A DNA stretch of 64,000 nucleotides, from contig CAWCMA010000006.1 in assembly GCA_963796565.1 (NCBI GenBank), forward strand, positions 124,001 through 188,000, given 5' to 3'. The stretch is from JAKAVN01 sp963796565. Its GTDB lineage: Bacteria; Desulfobacterota; Binatia; Binatales; Binataceae. The position numbers were made by a program, and so were the translations under genes. Below the pieces are notes generated by a model that ran no database searches, was not told the DNA's origin, and worked only from the letters and a program-made list of their open reading frames with translations. Position 1 is the first letter of the stretch, and each line of letters starts with the position of its first letter. Shown here one piece after another: positions 44,215 through 52,293 of the stretch.

Positions 44215-45366
44215 CTACGCGCCGGCGTGCAGCTTGATCAGCTCCAGCGTCACCTCGGCGGTCGCGGTCATGTCGCGCGCGTCGAGCCATTCGCGCACCG
44301 TGTGGATGTCGCGCATGCCGGTGCCCAGGTTGGCGACCACCAACCCGTGCTGGTTGAGAATATTCGCGTCGCATCCGCCGCCGGTCGCGTGCGGCTTGAC
44401 CTCGCGGCCCAGCCGGCGTGCGGCTTCGATCACTTTGCGCACGATCGGCGCGTCCTCGGGCACGTTCATTGCGCCGTAGGAAGGCACGCTGCGATATTCC
44501 AGCTCGGCCTGCGTCCGTTTGCCGTCAACCGTGACCGCGGCGCGGGCCACCGCCTCCTTGAAGCATCCGATCATGTGCTCGACCTGGGCAGTCAGCTTGA
44601 GCGGATCGTTCGAGCGCGCCTCGCCGCGTACCACGACCTCGTTGGGCACGATATTGCCGGCGCGGCCGCCCTGGATGGTGCCGAGGTTGGCGGTGGTCTC
44701 GTCGTCGATTCGCCCCAGGCGCATCGCGGCGATCGCCTCGGCCGCGATCTTGATCGCCGAAAGCCCACGCTCGGGCGCCATCCCGGCATGCGCTTCGAGT
44801 CCGCGCACGGTGAAGCGCAGCCCCTGCGCGCCGGCCGCGCGCACGAACAGGTAGCCGGGCGAGTCGCTGTCGAAGACCAGACCTTCGCGAGCGCGCAGCA
44901 GGCTGAGGTCGAGATTTCGCGCGCCTTGCAGGCCAATCTCCTCGCATACCGTGAACACCACGTCGATCGGTCCGTGCGCGATATTTCGCTCGCGCAGTTG
45001 ATGCAGCACCTCGCAGATGATCGCGCATCCCGACTTGTCGTCGCCGCCGAGCACGGTGGTTCCGTCGGTGCGGATGATGTCGCCGTCGACCACCGGCTTC
45101 ACGCCTTCGCCCGGAACGACGGTGTCCATGTGGGCGCACAAAAGCAGCGGCGCCACACCCTCGCGGGTGCCGTCGAGATGGCCGATCAGATTGCCGCAGT
45201 TGCCGTGGACCTTCTCGCCGGCGCCGTCGAAGCGGCAGCTAAGGCCCGCGCTCTCCAACTCGCGCACCAGCCGCAGCGCGACCTCGCGCTCGCGCCGCGA
45301 GAGCGAGTCGATCTGGACGAGTTCCAGGAACAATTGTTTCAGCCGCGCATGATTGACCGCCGCCAT
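44215..45366 (-). CDS. M20 family metallopeptidase (peptidase T-like)
   Basis: A 383-residue cytoplasmic peptidase. LLLCAHMDTVVPG, GGDDKSGCAIICE, VCEEIGLQGARNL and DSDSPG hold the di-zinc ligands and catalytic Asp/Glu; HAGMAPERGLSAI is the dimerisation-domain part and NLGTGMRDIHTVREWL the last ligand His. It resembles PepT and related tripeptidases or deacylases. Its position between the ferritin-like genes and an MFS transporter suggests it processes the transported compound, which is an inference. Confidence 0.9.
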   Translation of the reverse strand: MAAVNHARLKQLFLELVQIDSLSRREREVALRLVRELESAGLSCRFDGAGEKVHGNCGNLIGHLDGTREGVAPLLLCAHMDTVVPGEGVKPVVDGDIIRTDGTTVLGGDDKSGCAIICEVLHQLRERNIAHGPIDVVFTVCEEIGLQGARNLDLSLLRAREGLVFDSDSPGYLFVRAAGAQGLRFTVRGLEAHAGMAPERGLSAIKIAAEAIAAMRLGRIDDETTANLGTIQGGRAGNIVPNEVVVRGEARSNDPLKLTAQVEHMIGCFKEAVARAAVTVDGKRTQAELEYRSVPSYGAMNVPEDAPIVRKVIEAARRLGREVKPHATGGGCDANILNQHGLVVANLGTGMRDIHTVREWLDARDMTATAEVTLELIKLHAGA

Positions 45367-45427
45367 GATGATTTTGTATCCCGATTGGCGCCGCGCTTTC
45401 CACCGCGCGCCATGGCGGCCGAGAGTA

Positions 45428-46192
45428 TCAGTAGGCGGCGCTGGCGCGCGCGGCGGCGATCAGACGGTCGATTTCCTCTTCGGTGAAGCCGGCCAGCAGG
45501 CGCGCCTCGCGCGCGATCGTGATGGTCTGCGAATCGCCCGCGACGTCCTCGAGCGCTTTGCGCGAGCCGCGCGCATTGAACAGCTCGTCGACGCTGTCCT
45601 GGAACTCCTGCGCGCGCCGCAGCCGCTCGGGGTCGCCCTCGGTCAGCTTGCGCATCCACTTCGAGCCCATCCGCACGTGAGTTATCTCGTCGGCCAGCAC
45701 GTAGTCGACCGCGCGCTCGATAATCTGGTCGCCGTTTTTCTGCGCGATCCGGATGAGCTGCTCGAAGACGTCGCAGGCGAGTCCTTCCAGGCCGCGGTTG
45801 ATTCCGGCCACGCGGGCCGCCGGATCGTCGGCCTGGGTGCAGCGCCACAGAATTTCGGTTTCGGGATAGTCGCCCGGCTCGGCGCCCATGTATTGCAGCA
45901 GGCGCATGAAAATTTCGCTGTGCCGCGATTCGTCCCAGACCTGGCGCGCCATGTCGAGCTGGAACTCCCACGGCGCGTCGGGAAAATCGAACAGCGTGCG
46001 TCCCGCGGCTTCCATCGCCTGCAACTCGCCGGCAAAGATGCCGTGCAGGCGCACCCGCAGCGCTTCCTCGTCGAAGGGCAACACGCGGTCGTCGAGGCCC
46101 TGCTCCTCGCGAATCTCGCGCATCCTGCGCGAGCGGATGAGCACGAAGTTGTCGGGACGGGCGAGCCGGTCGGCGGCAATCATCTTCTGCAT
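45428..46192 (-). CDS. Ferritin-like (DUF455-related) protein, copy 1
   Basis: A 254-residue helical protein. GELQAMEAAGRTLFDFPDAPWEFQLDMARQVWDESRHSEIF holds the first Glu and an ExxH, and GLEGLACDVFEQL plus ADEITHVRMGSKWMRKL hold the third Glu and second ExxH: a complete diiron ligand set. It resembles DUF455 proteins. A C-terminal tail LLAGFTEEEIDRLIAAARASAAY is shared with the next gene. It lies 58 bases after that paralogue; the pair came from a tandem duplication. Likely an oxidase or oxygenase, or a metal-binding partner; the substrate is unknown. Confidence 0.8.
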   Translation of the reverse strand: MQKMIAADRLARPDNFVLIRSRRMREIREEQGLDDRVLPFDEEALRVRLHGIFAGELQAMEAAGRTLFDFPDAPWEFQLDMARQVWDESRHSEIFMRLLQYMGAEPGDYPETEILWRCTQADDPAARVAGINRGLEGLACDVFEQLIRIAQKNGDQIIERAVDYVLADEITHVRMGSKWMRKLTEGDPERLRRAQEFQDSVDELFNARGSRKALEDVAGDSQTITIAREARLLAGFTEEEIDRLIAAARASAAY

Positions 46193-46250
46193 CGTGGTCG
46201 AGTCCTCTACTTGTTTCGACGCCTATCGGCCCGCTGCGAGACGCCGCCGC

Positions 46251-47051
46251 TCAGTAGGCCGAGCTGCGCGCGGCGGCCTTCATCAGCCGATCGATCTCCT
46301 CCTCGGTGAAGCCGGCCAGCAGACGCGTCTCGCGCGAGATGGTGAGCGTCGCGTCGAAGTCCATCTGCTCGCCGCCCAATATCAGCGGCACCTGCGGCGC
46401 CTCCTCCTTGGAGGTGCGGAAGCCCTCGAAATTGAACAGCGCGTCGATATTGTCCTGGAACTGCTGCGCGCGTTGCAGTCGTTCGGGGTCGCCCTCGGTC
46501 AGCTTGCGCATCCACTTCGAGCCCATCCGCACATGGGTGATTTCGTCGGCCAGTACGTAGTCGACGGCGCGTTCGATAATCGGGTCGCCCATCTTCTGTC
46601 CCATCCGGATGATCTGCTCGAAGACGTCGCAGGCGAGGCCTTCCAAGCCGCGATTGATGCCGGCCACGCGGCAGGCCGGGTCGTCGACCTGGGTGCACGA
46701 CCACAGAATTTCGCTCTCGGGAAATTCACCCAGATAGGAACCGACGTACTCGAGCAGCTTGGAGAAGATCTCGGCGTGGCGCGATTCGTCCCACACCTGG
46801 CGCGCCATGTCGAGCTGGAACTCCCACGGCGCGTCGGGAAAATCGAACAGTGTGCGCCCCGCGGCTTCCATCGCCTGCATTTCGCCGGTGGCGATTCCGT
46901 GCAGCCGCCCCTTGAGGAAGTCCTCCTCGAAAGGCATCACGTTGTTGGCCAGAAGCCCCTGATCGATCCGCGCCTCACGGATGCGCTCGACCGGGACGAG
47001 GATGTGTTCGTCAGGACGGGCGAGCCGGTCCACCGCAATCATCTTTTGCAT
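46251..47051 (-). CDS. Ferritin-like (DUF455-related) protein, copy 2
   Basis: A 266-residue paralogue of the preceding protein, nearly identical over the helix bundle (GEMQAMEAAGRTLFDFPDAPW, DESRHAEIFSKLLEY, GLEGLACDVFEQIIRMGQ, ADEITHVRMG) with all diiron ligands kept. It has an additional 12-residue loop before the shared tail LLAGFTEEEIDRLMKAAARSSAY. The two may form a heteromer. GAGGGT precedes the start at 47051. Confidence 0.8.
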   Translation of the reverse strand: MQKMIAVDRLARPDEHILVPVERIREARIDQGLLANNVMPFEEDFLKGRLHGIATGEMQAMEAAGRTLFDFPDAPWEFQLDMARQVWDESRHAEIFSKLLEYVGSYLGEFPESEILWSCTQVDDPACRVAGINRGLEGLACDVFEQIIRMGQKMGDPIIERAVDYVLADEITHVRMGSKWMRKLTEGDPERLQRAQQFQDNIDALFNFEGFRTSKEEAPQVPLILGGEQMDFDATLTISRETRLLAGFTEEEIDRLMKAAARSSAY

Positions 47052-47084
47052 CGCGACATACCCTCTCGAATCGACATCGCGTAC

Positions 47085-47471
47085 TCAGCGAGTCCAGGCG
47101 GTGCGGCCGCCCGACAGATTAACCGCCTCCCAGATGGCCCAGCGCCCCTCGTGCTCGCCCAGGCGAAGCTGGAGCGTGAAGGGCGCGGCGCGCGCGCCGA
47201 ACAGCCGCGCCTTGAGATAGTAATGGTTGTTGGCCTTTGCGTGCGCGATAATTTCGTGGCTCTGATATGCGCCGGGCGCGATCGCGCCCATCAACTGGTG
47301 TAGCTCGCCCGTGGCCTTGGCGACCGCGTGCGCTTCGAGTTCCGCGCGCCGGCCCTGGGCGAGCAGTGCGAGAATATGATCGGCCGCCGCAAGCATCGCC
47401 GGCGGTACCACGAAACGTTGCGCGATCGGCTGCGGCCCCATCGCGCTGGATCGATTTCCGAGGTCTGGCAT
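47085..47471 (-). CDS. Small conserved-looking protein A of the ferritin-like operon
   Basis: A 128-residue protein I do not recognise. Helical N-terminal half (MLAAADHILALLAQGRRAELEAHA) and a beta-rich C-terminal half (HYYLKARLFGARAAPFTLQLRL ... GRWAIWEAVNLSGGRTAWTR). The end aligns with the neighbouring 132-residue protein (RWxIxEAxxxxxGRTxWT), so the two are related. The layout of helices followed by a curved sheet recalls NTF2/SnoaL-like folds; this is a guess from pattern only. Confidence 0.6.
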   Translation of the reverse strand: MPDLGNRSSAMGPQPIAQRFVVPPAMLAAADHILALLAQGRRAELEAHAVAKATGELHQLMGAIAPGAYQSHEIIAHAKANNHYYLKARLFGARAAPFTLQLRLGEHEGRWAIWEAVNLSGGRTAWTR

Positions 47472-47493
47472 TAGAAATTTCCCCGGTCAGGCG

Positions 47494-47892
47494 TCAGCGA
47501 CTTTCTTCCTCGGGCAGCGGCGTCCGCCACGCCACCGGCCGCGGCCGCCCAACCCCGGTCCACGGCGTGCGCCCGGGCGCGAAATACTCAGCCTCCGCGA
47601 TGAGCCAGCGGCTCTCACCGTCGCGCCTCCATCGGATCTGCATCAGTGCGCTTCCGTGCGCACCCACGAAACGCAGCTTGGAGATGTACTGAGTGCCGAG
47701 CCGTGCGAGTCCCGCCGCCACGTAGCGATCGAAGGGCCCCGCGCGCATCGCCCCGTTCAGCGCAAGCCGATAGGCTTCAAGAGCGGCCGGCGCGACGTAG
47801 CCTTCGGCCGTGAGCTTGTCGCCTGCGAGCACGGCGAGGGCGTGCGCCGCGATCGCTTCTGCCAGCTCCGGCACTTTAAGTTGCGGCTTCAT
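47494..47892 (-). CDS. Small conserved-looking protein B of the ferritin-like operon
   Basis: A 132-residue protein related to the one downstream: N-terminal helices (ELAEAIAAHALAVLAGDKLTAEG), then YISKLRFVGAHGSALMQIRW and SRWLIAEAEYFAPGRTPWTG. The tail after that is Pro/Arg-rich. It starts 17 bases after the 210-residue ferritin-like gene ends, so co-transcription is likely. Function unknown; an NTF2-like fold is possible. Confidence 0.6.
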   Translation of the reverse strand: MKPQLKVPELAEAIAAHALAVLAGDKLTAEGYVAPAALEAYRLALNGAMRAGPFDRYVAAGLARLGTQYISKLRFVGAHGSALMQIRWRRDGESRWLIAEAEYFAPGRTPWTGVGRPRPVAWRTPLPEEESR

Positions 47893-47908
47893 TTGCGGGT
47901 CGCGAGGT

Positions 47909-48541
47909 TCATCGGCTGCGTCCGAGCCGCTGCGGTTCCTCGCGGTCGCGTTCCATCCCGGTGATTCCGCCTGAGGCCGCGAGCAATTCTTCGAGCTGGG
48001 ATTGCCAGCTCGCGGCGCGGCGATGCTTCTCGGGCGTGTCGAGCAGTTGGTCGAGCAGAATGAGGCCGCGCTCGATATGGCGTTTTTCGTCGTCGACCAG
48101 ATGCGCGAGGATTCTGAGCGTCGGCGGCTCGTAGATCGGATTGGCGGCGGTGACGTGAGCGCTGTAGTGGGACACCAGATGCGGTTTGAGCACGCGATAG
48201 ATCCCGGCCATCCGCTCGATGGTGTCTTCCCACTGCTCCTTGTCCTCGATCGCGCTGATGAAGGTGACGAAGGCCTCGTTGGGCGGGCGCGAGACCTGCG
48301 CCTGCGAGCGTAATTCGCCCAGCCGCTTGCCCAGCGCGTCGGCGTGGAGCGCGCACTCGTAGACCTGGCGCGCCATCTCGAGCTTAACCGGGATTTCCGG
48401 CGTAAGCGCGATCCAGCCCGCCATCATCCGCATCATCCGCTCTTCGGCGTAGCGGTAGTTCATGATGAAGCCGGCGCTTTGCCGAACACTGTAGACGCCC
48501 TCGAGCGTGCGCCGATCGTAAAGTTCCATACTCAGCCGCAC
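47909..48541 (-). CDS. Ferritin-like protein, divergent third member
   Basis: A 210-residue helical protein similar in pattern to the two DUF455-related proteins: YAEERMMRMMAGWIALTPEIPVKLEMARQVYECALHADAL aligns with their first two helices and LRILAHLVDDEKRHIERGLILLDQLLD supplies an ExxH. In the first helix pair the ExxH Glu is replaced: ARQVWDESRH in the paralogues becomes ARQVYECALH here, putting Cys where Glu is expected. It may be a one-metal or structural subunit. It begins 6 bases after the TetR stop. Confidence 0.7.
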   Translation of the reverse strand: MRLSMELYDRRTLEGVYSVRQSAGFIMNYRYAEERMMRMMAGWIALTPEIPVKLEMARQVYECALHADALGKRLGELRSQAQVSRPPNEAFVTFISAIEDKEQWEDTIERMAGIYRVLKPHLVSHYSAHVTAANPIYEPPTLRILAHLVDDEKRHIERGLILLDQLLDTPEKHRRAASWQSQLEELLAASGGITGMERDREEPQRLGRSR

Positions 48542-48547
48542 CGCCTT

Positions 48548-49189
48548 TTAGATTTCCGCGCCGCGCCTTTCGGCGCTGAAAAAGCGGCCCTCGACCAGCG
48601 CCGCGATTTGCCGCCAATAAGTCTCCTTGTCGGTCTTGCCCAGGTAGTCGGCGCCCATCGCCCATCCCGAGCACAGCATATGGATCGCCTGGACCGTGCT
48701 TCGCAGATCGTCGAAAAAAATCACGCCCAGCTTGCGTCCGCGCTCTAGCACGTTCTCGAGCGTCGAGGTGTAACCGCCCACGATCTCTTTCAGCGCGACG
48801 CGATAGTCGGGACGGCGGGCCAGGTAGCGCACCTCCTGGTTGAGCACGCAGAACGCCTCGCGGTAACGATCGATTACGTCGATCGCCGCGCGCATCAGCT
48901 CCAGCAGCTCGCGCCGCGGCTCGCCGCGGCTGTGGCCGCGAATCTGCGGCAGCATCTCGGCCAGCTCCGCGACCATCGACTCGGCCAGCAACAGCAGGAT
49001 GTCGTCCTTGCTTTGCAGGTAGAGGTAGATCGATCCGGCCGCCAATCCCGCCTCCAGCGCGATCTCCTTGACCGTGGCCTCGTGAAAGGACTTGTGCTTG
49101 AGCACGCGGCAGGTGGCGTCGAAGATTTGCTGCCGGCGCGCGCGGACCAGCGCCTCGTCCTGATTCTGATTTCTGACGGCTTCGGCCAT
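48548..49189 (-). CDS. TetR family transcriptional regulator
   Basis: A 213-residue regulator. RARRQQIFDATCRVLKHKSFHEATVKEIALEAGLAAGSIYLYLQSKDDILLLLAESM is the TetR_N helix-turn-helix; the C-terminal ligand domain is not assigned. It is the first gene of a minus-strand run that continues without large gaps to the MFS gene at 43.0 kb. A perfect palindrome lies 129 bases upstream, so autoregulation of this run is likely. Confidence 0.92.
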   Translation of the reverse strand: MAEAVRNQNQDEALVRARRQQIFDATCRVLKHKSFHEATVKEIALEAGLAAGSIYLYLQSKDDILLLLAESMVAELAEMLPQIRGHSRGEPRRELLELMRAAIDVIDRYREAFCVLNQEVRYLARRPDYRVALKEIVGGYTSTLENVLERGRKLGVIFFDDLRSTVQAIHMLCSGWAMGADYLGKTDKETYWRQIAALVEGRFFSAERRGAEI

Positions 49190-49317
49190 GGTTGCGACGC
49201 CTCTGGAGAGCGGAGGATTGAGGATGCGGATGTCAGGTCAGCGCTCGGGTGCGCGGCGCTGAGCGAAGCGCGGTCACCGGACGCGATTGGCGCTAGGCTC
49301 TCTCGCTACAGCTAATG

Positions 49318-49331
49318 AATGAACGTTCATT
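49318..49331. promoter_or_regulatory. Probable TetR operator (14-bp perfect palindrome)
   Basis: AATGAACGTTCATT reads the same on both strands. It lies upstream of the TetR gene in the stretch without genes, and TGAACGTTCA cores are common targets of TetR proteins. A related half-site pair is at 50090-50103 upstream of the DDN-like gene. No clear -35/-10 is seen beside it. Confidence 0.6.
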
Positions 49332-49383
49332 TGTCAACGCCACGGGTAACCGCAACTGGCAGGGCAGCCAGGCGACCAGCAGG

Positions 49384-49419
49384 TCCGCGAACAGCCATCG
49401 ATCCGCGAATAGCCATCAA
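49384..49419. repeat. Two 18-bp tandem repeats
   Basis: TCCGCGAACAGCCATCGA at 49384-49401 is followed by TCCGCGAATAGCCATCAA at 49402-49419 (16 of 18 bases equal). The remaining bases of the 390-base stretch 49190-49579 hold the operator above and no gene that I can support. Confidence 0.7.
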
Positions 49420-49579
49420 TCCGATCGACAGCTTCCGAAGGAGCCGGCCGGATTGCAAAATGAAATGCGTCGGGTCTTTTGCAACAGGGCGCGCATGCTT
49501 GGTTCGCGGGGGAGTTCTGATTTGCCGGCGATTTTGAACAATTTATTTCCGGTACGGAATTTGCGCCTTGTGTCCGCTC

Positions 49580-50002
49580 ATGAACCTCTGGCGCAAGCTC
49601 GCGACTCCGCAGCGAACGGTTCCGCTCAAACACGACTTCTTGGTCGGACCGCAGCGTCACAACGAACTGTTTGGGCGCGCGGCGCGGCTCTACTACTGCA
49701 TGCGATGCAAATGGAGCTTCATGGTCTGCGGGAGCACAGTCGCGGTCCTCGACGAAGATGGAAGTCCGGTCGTCGGCGAAGAAAGTCTGCGGCGCTTCAA
49801 TACCTTCGCACAAGGCCCCTGCCCGGTACTCGAGGCTTTCGTATCCGCGACGCTGGTTGCCACCGACGCCTTACATCCGCCGGCGCGCAGGACCCTTGAT
49901 GAACTCGTCAATCCGACTCCCAGCCACATTCCCGCCTGGGCTCATCGGCGCCGGCCTCTGCTACACGTGCGGAGCCGGGTACGGGAAGGATTAGGGCGAT
50001 AG
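49580..50002 (+). CDS. Small hypothetical protein with a Cys pair
   Basis: A 140-residue protein. The middle, LFGRAARLYYCMRCKWSFMVCGSTVAVLDEDGSPVVGEESLRRF, looks like a real protein with a CxxC knuckle and a third Cys; the C-terminus after about residue 100 is Arg-rich and may be out of true frame. An ATG four codons earlier (49568) exists. No family recognised. It lies between the operator and the DDN-like gene. Confidence 0.45.
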   Translation: MNLWRKLATPQRTVPLKHDFLVGPQRHNELFGRAARLYYCMRCKWSFMVCGSTVAVLDEDGSPVVGEESLRRFNTFAQGPCPVLEAFVSATLVATDALHPPARRTLDELVNPTPSHIPAWAHRRRPLLHVRSRVREGLGR

Positions 50003-50089
50003 TCGAATCGGGATAGTCGCGAACCACGGCCTGAGCGTCGGGCGTGCCGCCGGGCGCGAATCGTTGCAAGCCTCGCTCGCCACTGGTAG

Positions 50090-50103
50090 TGAACGAAGGT
50101 TCA
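50090..50103. promoter_or_regulatory. Imperfect operator-like inverted repeat
   Basis: TGAACGAAGGTTCA has the same TGAAC/GTTCA half-sites as the palindrome at 49318-49331, but with 4 extra bases between them. It sits 37 bases before the DDN-like start. A third GTTCA follows at 50111. The different spacing makes binding by the same regulator uncertain. Confidence 0.4.
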
Positions 50104-50140
50104 TCCGCAGGTTCATGGAGCCTCGCAAGGAGCGGTTCCG

Positions 50141-50608
50141 GTGGCGCAGGCGCAGTATTTTCTCAAGCCGTCCCTGACCGAGCGCATCTTCAATCGCATC
50201 TTCGCCGCCGCGATCGGCTTCGGCCTGGGCTTGGGCCACAACTATGTGCTCGAAGTCAGAGGGCGTAAAAGCGGCAGGATTTTTTCCGCCCCGATCGACC
50301 TGCTCGAATTCGAGGGGCGCCGCTACCTGGTGGCGCCGCGCGGCGAGACCAACTGGGTGCGCAATGCGCGAGCGGCGGGGCGCGTCGCGCTGCGCAAGGG
50401 GCGTCGGCGCGAGGAATTCGCGGTGCGCGAGGTTGGTCCCGCCCAGCGCCCCGAGTTGCTCAAGGCCTACCTCGATCGCTTCGCGCTAACCGTGCAGCGT
50501 TACTTTCCGCTTCCGCGGGAATCCGCGGTCTCGGAGTTCGTCCCGATCGCCGAGCGCTATCCGGTGTTCGAGCTGTCAGCGGCCGGTGGATCTTCGGCGC
50601 AGGCCTGA
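50141..50608 (+). CDS. Deazaflavin/flavin-dependent nitroreductase-like protein (DDN family)
   Basis: A 155-residue split-barrel protein. NYVLEVRGRKSGRIFSAPIDLLEFEGRRYLVAPRGETNWVRNARAAGRVAL is the F420H2-dependent DDN/PNPOx-like core (RGRKSG and GxTNWVRNARA are diagnostic). Members reduce nitro or quinone compounds with F420H2; the LLM gene at 59.5 kb is also of an F420-using type. GTG start at 50141 with AAGGAG upstream. An operator-like repeat lies just upstream, possibly putting it under the TetR regulator. Confidence 0.88.
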   Translation: MAQAQYFLKPSLTERIFNRIFAAAIGFGLGLGHNYVLEVRGRKSGRIFSAPIDLLEFEGRRYLVAPRGETNWVRNARAAGRVALRKGRRREEFAVREVGPAQRPELLKAYLDRFALTVQRYFPLPRESAVSEFVPIAERYPVFELSAAGGSSAQA

Positions 50609-50650
50609 AATCGCACCGCCCCATCGACGAACGCGAGCCGCCTCAGAAGT

Positions 50651-51136
50651 CTAGGCAGTTTCCAGTTCCGCTTCGGCGAAATCCTTGGCCGCCGGATCCC
50701 AGCGGAAGGCCGCCGCCCGCGCGAACTTCGCTCCGCGCACCGAAATCACGATGTAGACGGTGTCCGGATAATCCGGTTCGCCGGGGTCGAACGAGCAGGC
50801 TTGCGCGCGGTCGGTCGCCGAGAAGTAGGCGTCGTGGTCAGGATGCGAATGGTATACGGCGCTGAGCCGCAGCCGGCGACGATCGATTTCGTTCATCACC
50901 GCCAGATGCTCGCGCGGCTCCATCAAAAAGGCCGTGCGCGCGTCGCGCGCGAAGGCAACCGGATCCTCGGCGTGCTTGAGGTTCTGGATGTTGGTTATCG
51001 GGCGGACTTCTTCGACGGCGTCCGTCTCGAGGATATCGTTGCCGATGATGAAGCCGCAGCACTCGAAGGGAAATTCGCGCTCGGCCTGCGCGACGATCTG
51101 GTCGAAGGTGGCTTTGCGGATGGTGACGGATTTCAT
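50651..51136 (-). CDS. M67 (JAMM/MPN+) metallopeptidase
   Basis: A 161-residue JAMM domain: EFPFECCGFIIG supplies the catalytic Glu and HSHPDHDAYFSATDRAQA is the HxHPx6-8SxxD zinc motif. YIVISVRGAKFARAAAFRWD closes the fold. Bacterial members cut isopeptide-like or C-terminal peptide bonds, often in sulfur-carrier (ThiS/MoaD) maturation. No such carrier is adjacent. The frame is open to 51382, but family sequence starts at the ATG at 51136. Confidence 0.9.
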   Translation of the reverse strand: MKSVTIRKATFDQIVAQAEREFPFECCGFIIGNDILETDAVEEVRPITNIQNLKHAEDPVAFARDARTAFLMEPREHLAVMNEIDRRRLRLSAVYHSHPDHDAYFSATDRAQACSFDPGEPDYPDTVYIVISVRGAKFARAAAFRWDPAAKDFAEAELETA

Positions 51137-51329
51137 TGAGGCTCTCGGCGGACGCCAGCTTTTTTGCGCGCGGAGACTCGAGCGCCCGCTTGCGGAAAAC
51201 TTATCCGCTCGGCCGCGCCGCCACAACGGCGCCGCCACGTCTCCAGCGCGCGCGCCGGGCGGGACAGCAGCGCTTGGCTTGCCCGTGGCGCGCCCGCGCT
51301 GTAGGAAGTAGGCCATGGAGACGTAAGAA

Positions 51330-52175
51330 ATGGAACGAACAGCGATTCGGCTTGGCGGCGTGGAGCTCAGCTCCTCGGTCATGAATGCTTCGGGGCCGCA
51401 CTCGGCCGAGCGCGGCGAAATCTACGAGCTCAGCGCGGCGCACCAGGGGGCCCTGGTGTTCAAGTCGTGCAACATCGTGGGCCTCGAGGCGCCGGAGAAT
51501 TTGAAGAACCGCGGGGTCGAGCATTTCGCCGCGATCGCGCGCGAGCTGGCGCCGCGGCACAAGACGATCATCGCCAGCGTGGTTGGCAACACCGAGGACG
51601 AGATCGTCAAGGTCGCAGGCATCCTCGATCGCGCCGGAGTCAAGATCGTCGAACTCAACCTGGCCGACGACTACGTGATGAATTCGGTCGCGCCGTTCGC
51701 TTCCTACGAGCGACTGAAGGCGCTGATCGGGCGGGTGCGCGGCGAGATTGGCGCGGCGCTCGCGATAAAGTTGCCGCCCAAGCCGGGCGCGCTCGAGACC
51801 AAGGCGCTCGCCGAACTGCTGAAGGAGACTGGCGTCGGCGTCGCGGTATGCGCCAACGACCTGCCCAAGGATCTGGAGATCGATATCGCCACCGGCCGCA
51901 TCAAGGGCGCCGCGCGTCCGCTCTCGCAGGCGCATGCGTTCTGGCGCCTTGGCGACGGCGTGTACGACGTGGTGGCGGTGGGCGGAATCAACACCGGACG
52001 CGACGCCTACGTCGCGCATCTCACCGGCGCCAAGGCGGTCGGCGTCGGCTCGGCGCTGATGAAGGAAGGTGCGGGCGCGCTCGGGCGTATCGATCGCGAA
52101 TTGGACGGGATGATCGAGAAGAGCGGCAAGCGCTCGGTGAACGAGATTCTGGGCCAGGCGCGTTTCGAGAGTTAG
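51330..52175 (+). CDS. Dihydroorotate dehydrogenase-like TIM barrel protein
   Basis: A 281-residue barrel. VELSSSVMNASGPHSAERGEIYELSAAHQGALVFKS is the DHODH start, IVELNLADDYV sits where LNLSCPN occurs in true class 1 enzymes, AIKLPPKPG holds the flavin Lys, and AVGGINTGRDAYVAHLTGAKAVGVGSALMKEG is the phosphate loop. The changed NLSCPN motif argues against orotate chemistry; it is probably a relative with a different substrate. It diverges from the JAMM gene. Confidence 0.78.
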   Translation: MERTAIRLGGVELSSSVMNASGPHSAERGEIYELSAAHQGALVFKSCNIVGLEAPENLKNRGVEHFAAIARELAPRHKTIIASVVGNTEDEIVKVAGILDRAGVKIVELNLADDYVMNSVAPFASYERLKALIGRVRGEIGAALAIKLPPKPGALETKALAELLKETGVGVAVCANDLPKDLEIDIATGRIKGAARPLSQAHAFWRLGDGVYDVVAVGGINTGRDAYVAHLTGAKAVGVGSALMKEGAGALGRIDRELDGMIEKSGKRSVNEILGQARFES

Positions 52176-52185
52176 TCGCTAAGCT

Positions 52186-52293
52186 GAGGCGGCGCGTTCC
52201 GGTGACGCGTACTGAGGGGCTACTTGCCCCGTTTCTCGCGGCTCTGATACCTTCGGCGGACGGCCACGCGCGCAAGGCCCGGCCGCCTCAGCA
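52186..52293. repeat. Inverted repeat between the DHODH-like gene and tRNA-Glu
   Basis: GCTGAGGCGGC at 52186-52196 and its reverse complement GCCGCCTCAGC at 52283-52293 are 11-bp perfect arms 86 bases apart. The right arm is also part of the direct repeat at 52272-52294. Confidence 0.6.
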
